Assembly: GCA_003523085.1 (NCBI GenBank) | Contig: DPHD01000023.1 | Coordinates: forward strand, 1-9,971 | Origin: Oceanospirillaceae bacterium | Lineage (GTDB): Bacteria > Pseudomonadota > Gammaproteobacteria > Pseudomonadales > Balneatricaceae | DNA length: 9,971 nt | Direction of reading: 5' to 3' | Program-made: the position numbers and the translations under genes | In this document: piece after piece, positions 1-6,365 of the stretch | Numbering within the stretch: position 1 is the stretch's first letter | Layout: every line of letters begins with the position of its first letter | The notes under the pieces: model-generated | The model's database searches: none | Told to the model about the DNA's origin: nothing | The model's input: the letters and a program-made list of their open reading frames with translations, nothing else

Positions 1-80
1 GGCCTTCGCCGGGATGACTCCGGCGGCTGAATCCGAGTCACCCGTCACCCTGACGAAGGTCAGGGTCTGGTTAGATTCCT
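1..80. repeat. REP/BIME-like pair of palindromic units, truncated by window edge
   Basis: This GC-rich intergenic stretch is built from short hairpins. Bases 1-10 are half of a stem (GGC, loop CTTC, GCC) cut by the window edge. Bases 7-12 and 20-25 (CGCCGG/CCGGCG) form an alternative stem. Bases 47-54 and 59-66 form a perfect 8-bp stem (ACCCTGAC/GTCAGGGT) around a GAAG loop. The two tetraloops, CTTC and GAAG, are reverse complements, as expected for inverted REP units in a BIME. GATTCCTG at 74-81 looks like the start of a third unit that is not completed. Position between convergent or tail-to-tail genes is typical of REPs. That it is repeated elsewhere in the genome is inference. Confidence 0.5.
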
Positions 81-95
81 GTACATCCTGTGCAT

Positions 96-135
96 AAAAA
101 AAACCCTGAAGACCGAGGGGAACGGTGTTCAGGGT
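96..135 (-). terminator. Intrinsic terminator of the putative sRNA (and polA read-through)
   Basis: On the minus strand ACCCTGAA (135-128) pairs with TTCAGGGT (110-103), then a C/C mismatch, then ACCG (126-123) pairs with CGGT (115-112) around the loop TTCCCCT, followed by eight T (103-96). The first stem base pair uses one of these T residues. There is no matching T-run on the plus strand, so it works in the minus direction. It would end both the sRNA and any transcript reading through from polA. Confidence 0.85.
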
Positions 136-185
136 GGGGCGTCTTTGTTATTTTTTATATCATGTTGATGACGCTAGGCTAGTTA
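96..185 (-). ncRNA. Putative sigma-E-dependent small RNA downstream of polA
   Basis: Read on the minus strand, this roughly 90-nt segment has the complete architecture of a trans-acting bacterial sRNA. A sigma-E-type promoter lies just upstream (191-218). A 5' domain is closed by GCGTC (174-170) pairing with GACGC (143-139), with an inner ATCA/TGAT hairpin (169-159). An A-rich single-stranded run (about 158-144) contains AAAAAATAACAAA, resembling Hfq A-rich sites. A C-rich stretch (GCCCC, 141-137) comes before a strong terminator hairpin whose loop reads TTCCCCT, then eight U. No credible ORF lies in it. Family knowledge: this genomic slot, 3' of polA, holds Spot 42 (spf) in enterics and vibrios and the AlgU-dependent ErsA in Pseudomonas; the sigma-E-type promoter makes an ErsA-like role the better guess. 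The transcription start near 185 is estimated from promoter spacing. An alternative is that this is only the polA terminator region. Confidence 0.55.
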
Positions 186-190
186 TATAC

Positions 191-218
191 TCAGACGGCG
201 CATTTAGGGTTTAGTTCC
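191..218 (-). promoter_or_regulatory. Sigma-E/AlgU-type promoter for the putative sRNA
   Basis: The minus strand reads GGAACT (218-213), 17 nt, TCTGA (195-191). Measured from GAACTA, the gap to TCTGA is 16 nt, the same as in the classic E. coli rpoH P3 promoter and the AlgU consensus GAACTT-N16-TCTGA. Only the last base of the -35 hexamer departs from consensus. It lies after the polA stop codon and points away from polA, so it does not serve polA. The start site should fall at about 187-183. Sigma-E dependence is inferred from this match alone. Confidence 0.6.
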
Positions 219-251
219 CACTAATTCAAAAAATAGTTAAATATATTTTAT

Positions 252-3041
252 TTAGTGAGCTTGATCCCAGTTATCGCCACTGCCCACATCCACAATAAGC
301 GGCACATCAAGTTTTGCTGCACCTTCCATACAGCGTTTTACGCCTTCAATTAAGTCATCCAGTTGAGCCTTATCAACTTCAAAAATCAATTCATCGTGCA
401 CCTGCATAATCATGCGCGCATCCAGCCCGCTCTGATTTAACCACGCGTCCACATCAATCATTGCGCGCTTAATAATGTCTGCCGCAGTGCCCTGCATGGG
501 CGCATTAATGGCGGTACGCTCCGACGCTTGACGAGCAATGGCGTTACGGGCTTTGATATCTGGCAAGTACAAACGGCGGCCATAAATGGTTTCGACAAAA
601 CCTTGCTCCGATGCCTGCGACTTGGTTTGCTCCATGTACTCCTGTACACCAGGATAACGACTGAAGTACCGGCCAATATAATCTTGGCTCTGAGCCCTAC
701 TGATACCTAGCTGTTTAGCCAGACCAAATGCTGACATGCCGTAGATCAATCCAAAGTTAATGGCCTTGGCGCTACGTCGCTGGTCTATGGTCACTTCCTC
801 TAGCGTCACACCAAATACTTCTGCGGCCGTGGCTTTATGTACGTCCTGCCCCGTAGCAAAGGCATTGAGCAAACCTTCGTCTTTAGAAAGGTGCGCCATA
901 ATACGCAATTCAATTTGAGAGTAATCCGCCGCCACCATTACTTTACCCTTTGGCACTACAAAAGCCTGCCTAATCTGACGGCCCTCTGCGCTACGGATAG
1001 GGATGTTTTGTAAGTTAGGATTACTTGACGATAAGCGCCCCGTGGCCGCAACTGCCTGATGGTATGAAGTATGAATACGGCCGGTGGCCGGATTGATTTC
1101 TAACGGCAGCTTGTCGGTATAGGTCGATTTGAGCTTGCTCAGACTGCGGTACTCAATCAGCAGTTTAGGCAGTTCATGCGCTTGCGCGAGTTCCTGTAAT
1201 ACCGCCTCTGCGGTTGAGGGCTTGCCTTTTGGGGTTTTCTTAATCACTGGAATACCCAGCTTTTCATACAATATAGCACCCAACTGCTGGGTAGAGGCCA
1301 GGTTAAACACTTCGCCCGCCAAATCGTAAGCTTGACGCTCTAATTGGGTTAAACGTAGGCCAATTGCTTGGCTTTGCTCGCCCAGTATTTTTGCGTCTAC
1401 TAAGGCCCCTGTCCGCTCCATGCGGGATAACACACCAATCAATGGCTTTTCGATGGTCTCGTAAACCGACAACAAACTCTCTTCCTGAGCGAGGCAGGCG
1501 GCAAAATGCTGAGCCAGCCGCAGGGTGATGTCCGCATCTTCTGCGGCATAGGGACCTGCCTGCTCCAAATCAATTTGGTTAAAGGTAAGTTGTTTTGCCC
1601 CTTTACCGGCAATGTCTTGGTATTTTACGGTTGCGTAGTCCAAGTAGTGTAGCGCCAAGGCATCCATATTATGGCGGCTAGCTGTGGAGTTGAGCACATA
1701 AGATTGCAACATACTGTCGACGATCTGCGCGCCCCACTGAATGTCGTAACTGGCCAGCACATTGATGTCATACTTGAGGTTTTGTCCGGCAATGACTTGA
1801 CAAGGATCCTCCAGCAATGGCTTTAATACGGCGATCAGGTCTGGCCGACTAATTTGCTCTGGCGCACCCACGTAGTCATGCCCGCAAGGCACATAAACTG
1901 CAGTACCGGCATCGATACAAAAAGACACGCCAACGAGCTGTGCTTCCATGTAGTTTAAACTGGTGGTTTCTGTATCAAAAGCGAAGATGGGCGCCTTACG
2001 GCATGCTTCTAACCAAGGCTCAAGCTCTGCCAACGTTGCAACAGTGGTGTATTGTGTGGCTGCCACTGGCGCAGGTATTGGAGCAGCTTTGGCAGGCTTT
2101 GCCTCAAACTCCGCAGTAGAAGAAGCACTCAATGTGGAATCCTGCGATGCTGCCACAGGCTGGCTCTTGGCAGTGACACCGGCTTGTATAAGCACATTAG
2201 CCCAGGATCTAAACTCAAGGTCCTCGTACAAAGCCAATAACGCAGCCTGATCCACTGGCTTAGGTTTAATTTGATCTAACCGCTGCTCTAACTCTACATC
2301 TAATTTGATGGTTGTTAAGGCTTGAGACAAGGGCAAAAACTCTAACGCGTTACGTAATTTTTCGCCTATTTTGCCACCAATGTCATCGGCGTTAGCCATT
2401 AAGGTTTCTAAGTTGTCATAGGCAGCCAGCCACTTGACCGCGGTTTTTGGCCCTGCACCGGGCACACCTGGGATGTTATCTGCTTTGTCGCCCACAATGG
2501 CGAGGTAATCAATGATTTGATCTGGCCTTACACCAAACTTCTCTACCACACCCGCTTCATTAAGATAGGTGTTGGTCATGGTATTCACCAATCCCACATG
2601 GGGGCTCACCAACTGCGCCATGTCTTTATCGCCGGTGGAAATTAGCGTATCGATGCCTTGCTCGGTCGCTTGCGCCGCCAAAGTGCCAATCACATCGTCT
2701 GCTTCGACCCCAGAAATCATTAACAAAGGTAAACCCATGGCTTTAATGATCTGATGTATGGGCTCAATTTGTGGGCGCATGTCATCGGGCATGGGCGGTC
2801 GATGGGCCTTGTACTCGGCGTACATTTGGTTACGGAAGGTGGGGCCTTTGGCATCAAACACCACCACAATATTGGCGTTAGCATAGTCCCTGGCCAAGCT
2901 TCGCATCATGTTGACCACGCCCTTAATAGCCCCTGTCGGCATGCCTTTACTGTTATTTAGTGGCGGCAACGCATGGTAGGCCCTAAACAAGTAGGATGAA
3001 CCGTCTACCAGTACAACGGGGGTGGAAGCTTTTGCGGTCAT
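252..3041 (-). CDS. polA: DNA polymerase I
   Basis: Replication and repair polymerase that removes RNA primers, fills Okazaki gaps and completes excision repair in the cytoplasm. At 929 residues it matches E. coli Pol I (928). The N-terminal 5'-nuclease domain (about 1-290) starts with LVDGSSYLFRAYHALPPL and carries GVEADDVIGTLA (111-122) and the helix-hairpin-helix IPGVPGAGPKTA. An Ala/Pro/Gln-rich linker spans about 292-330. The 3'-5' proofreading domain is intact: DTET (D356, E358), NLKYD (D425) and YAAED (Y498, D502). The polymerase domain has motif A DYSQIELR (D706), motif B RRSAKAINFGLIYG (755-768, with F763 at the nucleotide-discriminating site) and motif C VHDELIFE (H882, D883). The ATG start fits the family N-terminus and an in-frame TGA lies just upstream. 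The ribosome site is poor: GAG 8 nt before the ATG, with ACCTCC directly abutting it. All catalytic residues are present. Confidence 0.99.
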   Translation of the reverse strand: MTAKASTPVVLVDGSSYLFRAYHALPPLNNSKGMPTGAIKGVVNMMRSLARDYANANIVVVFDAKGPTFRNQMYAEYKAHRPPMPDDMRPQIEPIHQIIKAMGLPLLMISGVEADDVIGTLAAQATEQGIDTLISTGDKDMAQLVSPHVGLVNTMTNTYLNEAGVVEKFGVRPDQIIDYLAIVGDKADNIPGVPGAGPKTAVKWLAAYDNLETLMANADDIGGKIGEKLRNALEFLPLSQALTTIKLDVELEQRLDQIKPKPVDQAALLALYEDLEFRSWANVLIQAGVTAKSQPVAASQDSTLSASSTAEFEAKPAKAAPIPAPVAATQYTTVATLAELEPWLEACRKAPIFAFDTETTSLNYMEAQLVGVSFCIDAGTAVYVPCGHDYVGAPEQISRPDLIAVLKPLLEDPCQVIAGQNLKYDINVLASYDIQWGAQIVDSMLQSYVLNSTASRHNMDALALHYLDYATVKYQDIAGKGAKQLTFNQIDLEQAGPYAAEDADITLRLAQHFAACLAQEESLLSVYETIEKPLIGVLSRMERTGALVDAKILGEQSQAIGLRLTQLERQAYDLAGEVFNLASTQQLGAILYEKLGIPVIKKTPKGKPSTAEAVLQELAQAHELPKLLIEYRSLSKLKSTYTDKLPLEINPATGRIHTSYHQAVAATGRLSSSNPNLQNIPIRSAEGRQIRQAFVVPKGKVMVAADYSQIELRIMAHLSKDEGLLNAFATGQDVHKATAAEVFGVTLEEVTIDQRRSAKAINFGLIYGMSAFGLAKQLGISRAQSQDYIGRYFSRYPGVQEYMEQTKSQASEQGFVETIYGRRLYLPDIKARNAIARQASERTAINAPMQGTAADIIKRAMIDVDAWLNQSGLDARMIMQVHDELIFEVDKAQLDDLIEGVKRCMEGAAKLDVPLIVDVGSGDNWDQAH

Positions 3042-3106
3042 GGAGGTGTCTCAGACAAAAAATTAATACTCAGCCCCAAAGAATAGCATAATGCATGCTC
3101 CGAAAC

Positions 3107-3135
3107 TTGAATTGAAGCCGGTCACAGCGTACTAT
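3107..3135 (+). promoter_or_regulatory. Weak candidate sigma-70 promoter for thrB
   Basis: TTGAAT (3107-3112) and TACTAT (3130-3135) are separated by 17 bp, each matching 4 of 6 consensus bases. The site lies in the 142-bp polA/thrB divergent spacer, about 45 bp upstream of the thrB ATG. It is the best-spaced pair I found in the plus direction, but a match of this quality is common by chance. Confidence 0.25.
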
Positions 3136-3155
3136 TTGCAACCGATTTAGTGACC
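3120..3155. promoter_or_regulatory. Inverted repeat in the polA-thrB spacer, possible operator
   Basis: GGTCAC (3120-3125) and its exact reverse complement GTGACC (3150-3155) are centred 30 bp apart, about three helical turns, so both arms would face the same side of the DNA. The arms flank the candidate thrB -10 box. A second, shorter dyad, AGCAT-AATGC-ATGCT, lies at 3085-3099. No known regulator consensus is recognised, and a 6-bp match may be chance. Confidence 0.25.
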
Positions 3156-3183
3156 TAATTAAGCATTACACAGTAGCAATCTT

Positions 3184-4161
3184 ATGGCCGTATACACCCA
3201 TCTCACCAGCGTTCAAATTAGCGCTTACATAGCCCCTTTTGCTGTTGGCGAATTGGTAGATTTCAAGGGCATTAGCGGTGGTATCGAAAACACCAATTAC
3301 TTTGTCACCACACATATAGCGGGCCAACCAGAACAGGATTTTGTGCTCACCTTGTTTGAGGACTTAGGCTACGACGACATCCCCTACTTTGTCGACCTAA
3401 CCGAACACTTTGTAGCCCACAATGTTACCGTACCCGCCCCATTGCGAGACAACCAAGGCACTGCGCTCACATGGTTGGCGGACAAACCGGCACTGCTGTT
3501 CCCGCGTTTTGCTGGCGATCATTTGGCTCGTAGTGAGATTGGCGTCGCCGAGTGCGGCATCATGGGTGCCGAATTAGCCCGCTTACATGTGGCCGGCCAA
3601 AGTTTTACCACCTCCCGCCACAGCCATCGTGGCGCCACATGGTGGAATCAATTAGGCCCCCAAGCAGCCGACTGCATCGATGCAGAAGACGCCACCATGT
3701 TGATGATGGCCATAGGCCAATATGATGCCATGCAAGCACAGACCCCCGACCTACCCATGGGCGTAGTACACGGTGACTTGTTCCATGACAACGCCCTGTT
3801 TAACCAAGGCCAACTTAGCGCTACCATTGACCTCTACAATGCTAGCAATGATTACTTGTTGTTTGATGTTGCTATAACCGTTAATGATTGGTGTATTGCA
3901 CCAGACGGTAGCATTGAACCGGCGCTATATAACGCATTTTTATCAGCCTATGCCCAAGTACGGCCCTTTAACGATGCCGAACGACAGTACTGGAATGCCA
4001 TGTTAGTGGCGGCAGCTATGCGTTTTTGGTTATCTCGCTTAGAGACTTTCCACGGTTTAGATACACACCAGCGCGAAGCCGGCGTGACGGTACTTAAAGA
4101 CCCAGACGTGTTCCGCGATATTTTAGGCCACCGCATGCAGCAGTTGCAGCAGTTGCCTTAA
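3184..4161 (+). CDS. thrB: Homoserine kinase, APH-fold (pseudomonad-type ThrB)
   Basis: Phosphorylates L-homoserine with ATP to O-phosphohomoserine, the step before threonine synthase. At 325 residues it belongs to the aminoglycoside-phosphotransferase-like ThrB family found in Pseudomonas, unrelated to the GHMP-type kinase of E. coli. The N-terminus (LVDFKGISGGIENTNYFVTT, about 24-43) is the family's nucleotide-binding region. The catalytic loop is VVHGDLFHDNALF (194-206; D198 base, N203). The metal-binding motif is IDLYNASNDYLLFDVAITVNDWC (215-237), with D216; most relatives as I recall have IDFY here, a mild change. The start agrees with the family's MAVYT/MAVFT opening, though no Shine-Dalgarno is visible. 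It stands alone, not with thrA or thrC, divergent from polA and converging on znuA with 22 bp between stop codons and no evident terminator. The C-terminus is Gln/Leu-rich (MQQLQQLP). Confidence 0.95.
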   Translation: MAVYTHLTSVQISAYIAPFAVGELVDFKGISGGIENTNYFVTTHIAGQPEQDFVLTLFEDLGYDDIPYFVDLTEHFVAHNVTVPAPLRDNQGTALTWLADKPALLFPRFAGDHLARSEIGVAECGIMGAELARLHVAGQSFTTSRHSHRGATWWNQLGPQAADCIDAEDATMLMMAIGQYDAMQAQTPDLPMGVVHGDLFHDNALFNQGQLSATIDLYNASNDYLLFDVAITVNDWCIAPDGSIEPALYNAFLSAYAQVRPFNDAERQYWNAMLVAAAMRFWLSRLETFHGLDTHQREAGVTVLKDPDVFRDILGHRMQQLQQLP

Positions 4162-4183
4162 GCCACAGTGCCTGCTACGCCTT

Positions 4184-5005
4184 TCACAGTGCGCGGCCAC
4201 AGCTCAATAACGCCTGTTGTAGCCTAGTGATGTACTCGGTCAGGCTGGCACTATTGGCCGCCAAAATATCGATTTGGATACGTTTAATCTCTGGCCCTAA
4301 TACGGCATCAACCAGCTTATGGTTAACCTCGTGGTCTACCAAAATACAGGCCACCTTAGCTTCTTGTGCAAGTTGAGCAATGCTGGCTAATCGCTTTGCC
4401 CCGGGCGCTTGATCATCGGCACCGGTAAAACTAGCCAGGTGAGCCATATCAAAAAATACCTCAAATCCGTCTAATCCATCGTGATATATAACATACCCTT
4501 GGCCTTTGTTAGTTAGTTGCTGCACATGCCTAGCTAGCTCAACTTGCAACTGTCCCATAGTCTCTAGCCATGTTGAATGGTCCCGTTTTATGCCCAACCG
4601 TTGGCTCAGTTGGTTTATGCCTTGTAACAAATACGCTGGGCTAGTCCATGGGTGTTGCCCATAACTGGCCTCTACGCTTGAGCCGCCATTACTAATGATG
4701 AGCTGCTGATGGGCCGGTATACGCGCCATGGTCTTGGCTAAGTATGGTTCAAGCTCAGGCCCAAGCCAAACCACCAGTTCGGCACTTTGCAGGCGCCTAA
4801 TATGGCTGGGTTTGAGGCTAAAGTCATGGGGCGACACGTTGGCAGGTAACAAGGGCTGATTGACCTGCCCTGAAACCTCCTTGACCATTAAGGCAAGCGC
4901 TTGAGTGCTGGGCAATACACTTGCTGCAGCCAAGGTATTCGAGGCTGCCATCAAAAAAACAAAAAACGTGCCGACTAACGACAAAAAGCGGGTATCAAAA
5001 CGCAT
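4184..5005 (-). CDS. znuA: Zinc ABC transporter, periplasmic zinc-binding protein
   Basis: Cluster A-I (cluster 9) solute-binding protein that captures Zn2+ in the periplasm and delivers it to ZnuB. I chose the ATG at 5005 (273 residues), which gives a clean signal peptide (MRFDTR, then a hydrophobic core to about residue 22, cleavage near A26-A28) and has GGA about 13 nt upstream. A GTG at 5023 would add six residues with no ribosome site. Likely metal ligands are H60 (SPHDFSLKPS), H118 (GQHPWTSP, where relatives have DPHxWLSP) and H175 (YVIYHDGLDGFE), with an acidic position near D224-E226. C220 and C269 match the conserved C-terminal disulfide. The long His/Asp-rich loop of E. coli ZnuA between the first two ligands is absent: the segment is short and holds only one extra His. 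Divergent from zur with a Zur box between. Confident of family and role. Confidence 0.93.
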   Translation of the reverse strand: MRFDTRFLSLVGTFFVFLMAASNTLAAASVLPSTQALALMVKEVSGQVNQPLLPANVSPHDFSLKPSHIRRLQSAELVVWLGPELEPYLAKTMARIPAHQQLIISNGGSSVEASYGQHPWTSPAYLLQGINQLSQRLGIKRDHSTWLETMGQLQVELARHVQQLTNKGQGYVIYHDGLDGFEVFFDMAHLASFTGADDQAPGAKRLASIAQLAQEAKVACILVDHEVNHKLVDAVLGPEIKRIQIDILAANSASLTEYITRLQQALLSCGRAL

Positions 5006-5045
5006 AGTAATAGGTATTTCCACAGAAGATTAGAATCTGGCGGCG

Positions 5046-5074
5046 ATGTTATGTTATATTATAACAATCGTCAA
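5046..5074 (-). promoter_or_regulatory. znuA promoter overlapped by Zur box
   Basis: Minus strand: TTGACG (5074-5069, 5 of 6 to the -35 consensus), a 17-bp spacer, then TAACAT (5051-5046, 4 of 6). The spacer is occupied by the Zur palindrome at 5052-5066, so bound Zur would exclude RNA polymerase. Predicted start near 5039, giving a leader of about 35 nt to the ATG at 5005. Confidence 0.5.
5052..5066. promoter_or_regulatory. Zur operator in the znuA/zur divergent spacer
   Basis: A perfect 7-1-7 palindrome, TGTTATA-T-TATAACA, of the gammaproteobacterial Zur-box type (GTTATAnTATAAC core in an A/T-rich 23-bp site, here about 5048-5070). It sits between znuA and zur, where the family's operator is expected, and overlaps -10-like hexamers on both strands (TATATT at 5055-5060 and TATAAC at 5060-5065 on the plus strand could serve zur, but their -35 elements are weak). 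One site could repress znuA and autoregulate zur-znuCB-dinF when zinc is replete. Confidence 0.8.
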
Positions 5075-5091
5075 CCGAGAAACGCACTATT

Positions 5092-5589
5092 ATGCAGGCT
5101 ACCGCCTTTGGCCCCCACGACCACACCCGCTGTATCACCAGCGCTATTAACCAAGCCCAAAGCTTATGTAAAAGCCGCGGTGTACGGCTCACACCTGTAC
5201 GGCAACGAGTCTTGGAGTTAGTTTGGCAAAGCCATCAGCCACTAGGCGCCTATGACTTACTAGCCAGCTTAACCGCGGAAGGGTTTAACTCAGCGCCGCC
5301 TACGGTGTACCGCGCACTTGATTTTTTGGGCGCCCAAGGCCTATTGCACAAACTGGCGAGCATTAATGCCTACGTGGGTTGCTGCAGCCCAGAAAAGCCT
5401 CATCAAGGCCACTTTTTGTTGTGCCAAGATTGCCATCAAGCACAAGAACTAGACAGCCAATACCTTAACCTGGCATTAAAATTGAGTGCCGACAAACATG
5501 GCTTTACAGTCCAACAACACACCATAGAAGTGGCCGGCACTTGTGAACAGTGTGCCAGTAAAAACGCCGCTACCGAGGCCTTTGTATGA
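5092..5589 (+). CDS. zur: Zinc uptake regulator, Fur family
   Basis: Zn2+-sensing dimeric repressor of zinc import genes; in the Pseudomonas literature the same gene is called np20. Length 165 residues, usual for Zur. The winged helix holds RLTPVRQRVLELV (32-44) and the Zur-specific recognition helix PPTVYRALDFLGAQGL (69-84). The dimerisation domain has the structural zinc cysteines C111/C114 (CQDC) and C151/C154 (CEQC). The regulatory site is represented by C97-C98, H104 and H107 (AYVGCCSPEKPHQGH), although the exact ligands cannot be assigned by eye. The ATG at 5092 has GAGAAA upstream and begins about 25 bp after the Zur box, so it is likely autoregulated. The stop codon overlaps the znuC start by 4 nt (ATGA), showing co-translation with the transporter it controls. 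Confidence 0.95.
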   Translation: MQATAFGPHDHTRCITSAINQAQSLCKSRGVRLTPVRQRVLELVWQSHQPLGAYDLLASLTAEGFNSAPPTVYRALDFLGAQGLLHKLASINAYVGCCSPEKPHQGHFLLCQDCHQAQELDSQYLNLALKLSADKHGFTVQQHTIEVAGTCEQCASKNAATEAFV

Positions 5590-6365
5590 GCGATTTACTG
5601 TTATCGGCCCAAGGCCTGGGCGTTAAGCGCGGCGACCGATGGCTTATTAAAGACATCCACCTTAATTTGCAGGCAGGTCAAATCACCACCGTCATTGGCC
5701 CTAATGGTGCAGGTAAATCGACCTTAGTGCGCAGCTTGTTAAAACTCATGAAAACCGATGCTGGTCAGATTACCACCATGGCCGGCCTGCGCATTGGTTA
5801 TATGCCGCAAAAATTAAAACTAGAAAACACCCTCCCGCTAACAGTGCAACGCTTTTTGGACTTAGGTCGCCATAAACAGCACCAACTAGACGTCGACTTG
5901 TGGCAACAACTGGTACTGCAGTGCCGCGCAGAAAAGCTGCTTAACCAGCCCATGCAACGGCTTTCGGGCGGCGAAACTCAACGTATATTGTTATTACGCG
6001 CGCTGCTACGCAAACCTCACTTACTGGTATTGGATGAGCCCGTACAAGGCGTCGATGTAACTGGGCAAGTGGCATTGTATGACCTTATAAAACAGGTGCG
6101 TGATCTATTAGGCTGTGGCATTCTCATGGTATCTCACGACCTGCATTTAGTCATGGCGGCAACTGATCAGGTGATTTGTTTAAACCAGCACATTTGTTGT
6201 TCTGGGCATCCTGAACAAGTGAGCCAAGACCCTGCCTTTACCGACCTATTTGGCGCCCAAGGTACTGGCAGCTTGGCCCTGTATAACCACCAACATAACC
6301 ATCACCACACCAGTCATGGCGATATCATTGCCGGGCAACACCACGAGGGCTGTGATCATGGCTAA
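5586..6365 (+). CDS. znuC: Zinc ABC transporter ATP-binding protein
   Basis: Cytoplasmic ATPase that powers Zn2+ uptake through ZnuB. All ABC motifs are intact in 259 residues: Walker A GPNGAGKS (38-45), Q-loop MPQ (73-75), signature LSGGE (126-130), Walker B LLVLDEP (146-152) and switch His in SHD (H184). After the ATPase core comes a His-rich tail (about 233-259) with nine histidines (H235, 237, 239-241, 244, 252, 253, 258) plus C256. His-rich C-termini occur in other ZnuC proteins; a zinc-sensing or zinc-holding role is inference. Start: ATG 5586, with GAGG 7 nt upstream inside zur, overlapping the zur stop by 4 nt. The end overlaps znuB by 8 nt. Confidence 0.96.
   Translation: MSDLLLSAQGLGVKRGDRWLIKDIHLNLQAGQITTVIGPNGAGKSTLVRSLLKLMKTDAGQITTMAGLRIGYMPQKLKLENTLPLTVQRFLDLGRHKQHQLDVDLWQQLVLQCRAEKLLNQPMQRLSGGETQRILLLRALLRKPHLLVLDEPVQGVDVTGQVALYDLIKQVRDLLGCGILMVSHDLHLVMAATDQVICLNQHICCSGHPEQVSQDPAFTDLFGAQGTGSLALYNHQHNHHHTSHGDIIAGQHHEGCDHG

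Noticed and set aside
96..185. True Spot 42 (spf) orthologue
   Set aside because: Beyond a short CGCCCCA resemblance, I see no match to the conserved Spot 42 5' region, and the promoter is of sigma-E type, so only positional equivalence is claimed.
1963..2250. 95-codon plus-strand frame inside polA
   Set aside because: It is antisense to the low-complexity Ala/Pro/Gln linker and part of the exonuclease domain of polA; it is a composition artefact.
4164..4191. Two CACAGTG copies between and at the thrB/znuA ends as a terminator
   Set aside because: They are direct repeats that could pair only weakly through a central mismatch, and no T-run follows.
5006..5023. GTG at 5023 as the znuA start
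   Set aside because: It has no ribosome site and puts six extra residues before a clean signal peptide; the ATG at 5005 is preferred.
6250..6357. In-frame upstream ATG that would lengthen znuB by 36 residues
   Set aside because: The extension is hydrophilic, lies wholly within the ZnuC His-tail codons, lacks family similarity, and the ATG at 6358 has a good ribosome site.
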